DNA from: JAZRWQ01 sp045541395
Lineage (GTDB): Bacteria > Bacillota > Clostridia > Oscillospirales > UMGS1783
Length of the DNA: 64,000 nucleotides
Direction of reading: 5' to 3'
NCBI GenBank assembly: GCA_045541395.1
Contig: JAZQIZ010000001.1
Span: forward strand, 248,001 to 312,000
The notes under the pieces are model-generated. The model worked only from the letters and a program-made list of their open reading frames with translations. It did not search any database and had not been told where the DNA came from. Of this stretch, positions 61,133-64,000 are shown in pieces. Within the stretch, counting starts at the first letter, position 1. Each line of letters opens with the position of its first letter. The position numbers were made by a program, and so were the translations under genes.

Positions 61133-61467
61133 GTGCAGGATGGACAATCGCGGCTTACAATTCCGAAAGGAAGTAAGCTGAGGAAAGTCCGGGCCCCATA
61201 GGGCAGGATAGCGGATAACGTCCGCCGAAGGTAACTTTAGGGAAAGTGCAACAGAAAGCAAACCGCCTGTAAAGGTAAGGATGAAAGGGCGAGGTAAGAG
61301 CTCACCAATGGTCTGGAGACAGATCAGTTTTGTAAACCCTATCCGGAGCAACACCGCATAAGGGACAATTGTTTGCCCGACAGTCCCAAAGGTGGCATGA
61401 TGTATGCGGCAACGTGTGCACAAGATAGATGATTGTCTTCAACAGAACCCGGCTTACAGTCCTGCAC
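61133..61467 (+). ncRNA. rnpB: RNase P RNA
   Basis: About 335 nt. The ends pair, GTGCAGG (61133-61139) with CCTGCAC (61461-61467). Conserved blocks in order: GAGGAAAGTCCGGGC, ACAGAAA, GTAAACCC, GGCAACG and GAACCCGGCTTACAG. The RNA is the catalytic part of the enzyme that trims tRNA 5' ends. Confidence 0.97.
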
Positions 61468-61474
61468 ATTTTCA

Positions 61475-61498
61475 GATACCGAAAGGTATCTTTTTTTT
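61475..61498 (+). terminator. Terminator of rnpB
   Basis: Stem GATACC / GGTATC with a GAAA tetraloop (61475-61490) and eight T. Confidence 0.93.
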
Positions 61499-62012
61499 AT
61501 GAAAGCATTTCAATCACGGTTTTATAGATCTCAGCGGATTTTTCTTTGAACTTGTTTTCAATTTCTCTCGCCATTTCCATTGTAGGAATTGAAAGATCAA
61601 TTTTTATTAGCATATCTTCCCCGTCATTTAAAGTGCATGAAGTAACGTATTTATTATCATTATAAGAGGTTTTTGTTGTAACACCTGATTCCCTTTCAAC
61701 CTTTGCAAGAAGGCCTACTGCACCTTTTACGGCGCGTTCACGAACGTATATGGGAAGCTGAGTGTAAAGCTCTGCGGCACCTTCGTAACCTAATCGGGTC
61801 AACACAGTAATTCCTTCACTTTTATCCTCTGCAATATGCCCTGTACTTGCAAGGTCCGTAAGAGCGTTTGAAAGGGTGAAATAATCAACCACGTCGGTAT
61901 TTAAAAACATATCAATAAGAAACCGTGTGGGAATAGGCTTATTGATCTGGGTCAAGGTATATATAATTAAAATTTTTACGTCTTCTATTTTATAAAGAGC
62001 TCCATTTTCCAT
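61497..62012 (-). CDS. DUF4364 family winged-helix protein
   Basis: 171 residues. The winged helix is in IEDVKILIIYTLTQINKPIPTRFLIDMFLNTDVVDYFTLSNALTDLASTGHI, with a C-terminal sheet (NKYVTSCTLNDGEDMLIKIDLSI). A clostridial family of unknown function, probably a regulator. GGAGG is 10 bp upstream. Its end meets the T-run of the rnpB terminator. Confidence 0.88.
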   Translation of the reverse strand: MENGALYKIEDVKILIIYTLTQINKPIPTRFLIDMFLNTDVVDYFTLSNALTDLASTGHIAEDKSEGITVLTRLGYEGAAELYTQLPIYVRERAVKGAVGLLAKVERESGVTTKTSYNDNKYVTSCTLNDGEDMLIKIDLSIPTMEMAREIENKFKEKSAEIYKTVIEMLS

Positions 62013-62035
62013 TACTCAGTACCTCCATTTATTAT

Positions 62036-62064
62036 ATTTTAACACATTTAAATTCTTTTAACAA
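62036..62064 (-). promoter_or_regulatory. Predicted SigA promoter for the DUF4364 gene
   Basis: On the minus strand TTGTTA (62059-62064), 17 bp, TAAAAT (62036-62041), 24 bp before the start. Confidence 0.65.
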
Positions 62065-62119
62065 TATTAATCTTTCCTAAATAGAATATAACATAGATAA
62101 TTTTACGGAGAGTGATATT

Positions 62120-63181
62120 ATGACCGCAGATATGCATACGTTTTTAGGAGCAAATACTGAAAACGGCTTTTTTGCCCTTTATGATGAGCTTATTAAGAAT
62201 TCAAAAGTGTCTTACGTTATTAAAGGCGGCCCCGGGACGGGTAAATCTACATTAATGCAAAAAATCGCTTGTTTGGCTAAAAATAAGGGGTATTCCGTAG
62301 AATACATACATTGTTCATCGGACCCTGATTCCCTTGACGGAATTTATATACCGGATAAATCATTATGTGTGGTTGACGGAACTTCACCTCACACGGTCGA
62401 ACCTGTATTTCCCGGCGCATCAGGCAGACTGATAAATTTATACGAATTCTTTGATAATAATTTCCTATCAAACCATATTGCTGACATAAGGAAGCTAAAC
62501 CAGGAAATATCCATTCTTTATGAAAGGGCTTATCTTTATTTGGGGGCTACAGGAAAACTCCAAAGGGATATCAATAAAATTGGATTATTACTTACAAATA
62601 AGGCCAAATTAAAAGGTTACTTTGAAAGATTAATTGCAAAGAATGTAAAATATTCAGAAGGAATATCCATTGAACACAAACGATTCCTGTCAGCAATATC
62701 ACCAAAAGGTTTTATTACTTACTCTGACATTCTGAACGATCCACAATATAAAACTCTTGTTATCGATGATGAATACGGAATATCTGCATATGCATTGGAA
62801 TTACTGAGGCATAAGGCCATAAAGCTTGGGCATAAATTTTATTCCTTTTACAATCCTTTAAACCCTACTGTTATAGAACATATATTACTACCCCAAGCCG
62901 GGCTTTGTGTTTGTACGTCAAACAGCCTTCATCATATTGAACCAAAACCCTATTGCAGGATAAATATATCAAGATTTTTTATTTCCGAAGCAGAAAAAGC
63001 ACACAGAGAGAAAATAAACTTTTTAAAACGCGCAAGGGACGAGATAATGAAGGAATCAATTAAGCTGTTTGATGAGTGTCACAAAAAACATATCAGCCTT
63101 GAGGAGATATACAAGATTTCCGTTGACTTTGAAAAACTAAACAACTACACTGAATCAATTCTTACTAGTATTCTTGAATAA
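62120..63181 (+). CDS. PRK06851-type two-domain ATPase with only one intact P-loop
   Basis: 353 residues. The first half has Walker A GGPGTGKST (36-44), then YIHCSSDPDSLDGIYIPDKSLCVVDGTSPH. The second half repeats the layout (LSAISPKGFITYSDI; ALELLRHKAIKLGHKFYSFYNPLNPTVIEHILLPQAGLCVCTSNSLHH), but where its P-loop belongs it reads LVIDDEYGISA (213-223), with no GK. I know no function for the family. GGAG is 9 bp upstream. The domain repeat is clear from the parallel sequence order. Confidence 0.85.
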   Translation: MTADMHTFLGANTENGFFALYDELIKNSKVSYVIKGGPGTGKSTLMQKIACLAKNKGYSVEYIHCSSDPDSLDGIYIPDKSLCVVDGTSPHTVEPVFPGASGRLINLYEFFDNNFLSNHIADIRKLNQEISILYERAYLYLGATGKLQRDINKIGLLLTNKAKLKGYFERLIAKNVKYSEGISIEHKRFLSAISPKGFITYSDILNDPQYKTLVIDDEYGISAYALELLRHKAIKLGHKFYSFYNPLNPTVIEHILLPQAGLCVCTSNSLHHIEPKPYCRINISRFFISEAEKAHREKINFLKRARDEIMKESIKLFDECHKKHISLEEIYKISVDFEKLNNYTESILTSILE

Positions 63182-63226
63182 AAAATATTCATATGTTATA
63201 ATTAAAAAAAAGCGAGGTAATCTCAA

Positions 63227-63529
63227 ATGATAAAACATATAATACTCTGGAAGTTTAAAGACGAATTTACCGAAGAACAAATAAAAACAATAAAAATAGA
63301 TGCCAAAACAGCACTTGAGGGATTGAAAGATGTAATTGACGGTATAATTGAAATGAAGGTAATTACCGAAGGACTTGATTCATCGACCTGCGATATGATG
63401 CTCTACAGCGAATTCAAAAGCCAAGACGCATTGAAAGCTTACAAAGTTAATCCCGCTCATCAGGCCGTAGCAAACACCTTCGTTCGTCCGAACGTTCAAG
63501 TAAGGCTTTGTATGGATTATGAAGAATAA
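63227..63529 (+). CDS. Dabb (stress-responsive A/B barrel) family protein
   Basis: 100 residues. IKHIILWKFKDEFTEEQI, IEMKVITEGL, DMMLYSEFKSQDALKAYKVNPAHQAVANTF are the family pattern. The fold is a dimeric ferredoxin-like barrel; role unknown. GAGGT precedes the ATG. Confidence 0.92.
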   Translation: MIKHIILWKFKDEFTEEQIKTIKIDAKTALEGLKDVIDGIIEMKVITEGLDSSTCDMMLYSEFKSQDALKAYKVNPAHQAVANTFVRPNVQVRLCMDYEE

Positions 63530-63532
63530 TAT

Positions 63533-63577
63533 AAAACTGCCGTATACTAAATTATGAATACGGCAGTTTTTTTATGA
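63533..63577 (+). terminator. Terminator after the Dabb gene
   Basis: Stem AAAACTGCCGTAT / ATACGGCAGTTTT (63533-63545, 63558-63570) with a 12-nt loop and T-run. Confidence 0.85.
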
Positions 63578-63605
63578 AAAAAAGCACAGAAACTGTGCAT
63601 TTTTT
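63577..63605 (-). terminator. Terminator of the M24 peptidase gene
   Basis: Stem GCACAG / CTGTGC (63584-63589, 63593-63598), on the minus strand followed by TTTTTTT (63577-63583). Confidence 0.85.
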
Positions 63606-64000
63606 CATAGTATAATAAGTTTTTTATCAGCTTTGGTAAGATTTAAAGAGCCATTTTCCTTTAAAACAAGCATATCCTCTATTCTCACGCCGAACTTACC
63701 TTCAATATAAATTCCGGGCTCAGCAGACACAACAGCATTAACAGGTAATGGAAGTTGATTCATATAGGAAAGATTGGGACTTTCGTGAATTTCAACACCT
63801 ATACCGTGGCCAAATGAATGGCCAAAACATTTTCCATAACCTTTCTGTGAAATAATATCTCTGGCCGCCTTGTCTATTTGCGCACCGGTTAAACCTGCAC
63901 GGGCAATTCTAATGCCTTCTAACTGAGCTTCCAGAACAATATTATATACCTTACGCATTTCTTCGGAAGCTTCGCCTACCGCTACAGTACGGGTCATATC
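63605..64000 (-). CDS. M24 family metallopeptidase (Xaa-Pro aminopeptidase-like), C-terminal part, runs off window
   Basis: The last 131 residues of a pita-bread peptidase. At the window edge the frame continues (codon GAT at 63998-64000 gives DMTRT, the metal-ligand segment). Then HSFGHGIGVEIHESP and EPGIYIEGKFGVRIEDM carry the remaining metal ligands. The internal ATG at 63997 is not the start. In Clostridia this type often precedes efp, but here efp is elsewhere. Confidence 0.92.
   Translation of the reverse strand, partial: DMTRTVAVGEASEEMRKVYNIVLEAQLEGIRIARAGLTGAQIDKAARDIISQKGYGKCFGHSFGHGIGVEIHESPNLSYMNQLPLPVNAVVSAEPGIYIEGKFGVRIEDMLVLKENGSLNLTKADKKLIIL

Noticed and set aside
61115..61423. 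Protein-coding frame over the RNase P RNA (minus strand)
   Set aside because: The region is fully explained by rnpB; the frame has no ribosome site or family match.
1..64000. CRISPR arrays, prophage, insertion sequences, toxin-antitoxin modules
   Set aside because: I looked for spaced direct repeats, transposase and integrase motifs and small paired ORFs and found none; the gene content is core throughout.

Overview
The window reads as chromosomal core DNA of a low-GC, spore-forming member of the Clostridia. Both subunits of dipicolinate synthase (dpaA, dpaB), a GerW/YtfJ-type sporulation protein and its DUF2953 partner point to endospores. The SRP RNA-dnaX-ybaB-recR block, the CarD-ispD-ispF block, L27 with a cleavable N-terminal extension plus its protease Prp, DUF4364, a CD1247-type protein and T-box control of alaS are all Firmicutes/Clostridia hallmarks. 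I cannot name a genus. I see no phage, insertion sequence, integrase, toxin-antitoxin pair or CRISPR array.

Layout. 1-7,900: murE (cut by the window edge), comM, an ABC-F protein, hemW, lepA and tsaD, all leftward. Two intergenic stretches here share an identical 26-bp DnaA-box-like block. 7,881-11,298: rimI, a YwlE-like arginine phosphatase and polA, leftward. 11,473-16,800: rightward rlmB, a catalytically degenerate P-type-ATPase-like membrane protein, aroK, then dpaAB. 16,798-24,967: leftward M16 peptidase pair, lgt, folD; mrnC, recR, ybaB, dnaX, SRP RNA; rpe. 25,079-27,439: rightward carD, ispD, ispF and a lone pduL. 27,490-32,183: leftward alaS with an alanine T-box, then HIT, phosphoribosyltransferase and mutarotase-like genes. 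32,249-34,219: rightward endonuclease IV-like, efp and a Cys/Asp-rich protein. 34,263-37,210: leftward M50 protease, scpA, scpB, DUF2953, gerW. 37,421-41,909: rightward Gld-like ABC exporter operon. 41,942-44,807: a YerC regulator and methyltransferase diverging from thiamine pyrophosphokinase and AlaX. 44,893-49,332: a complete agmatine deiminase pathway. 49,566-51,402: CaiB-family CoA transferase with a GntR/FCD regulator. 51,481-56,718: leftward tRNA-Pro, yebC, GHL10 protein, obgE, rpmA, prp, rplU and a small P-loop protein. 56,889-57,556: THF riboswitch and folT. 57,595-61,035: pgi, a GNAT protein and murD. 61,133 to the end: rnpB, DUF4364, a two-domain P-loop ATPase, a Dabb protein and a truncated M24 peptidase.

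Most units are tightly packed operons with 1-11 bp overlaps. At convergent junctions one hairpin often serves both strands. RNA-level control is prominent: an alanine T-box, a tetrahydrofolate riboswitch and a probable L21 leader. The items I would look at first are the pump-dead P-type-ATPase homologue (12,241-14,757), the repeated DnaA-box block, the one-sided PRK06851-type ATPase, the small P-loop protein at 56,311-56,718 and the operator-like sites upstream of murE and the CoA transferase.
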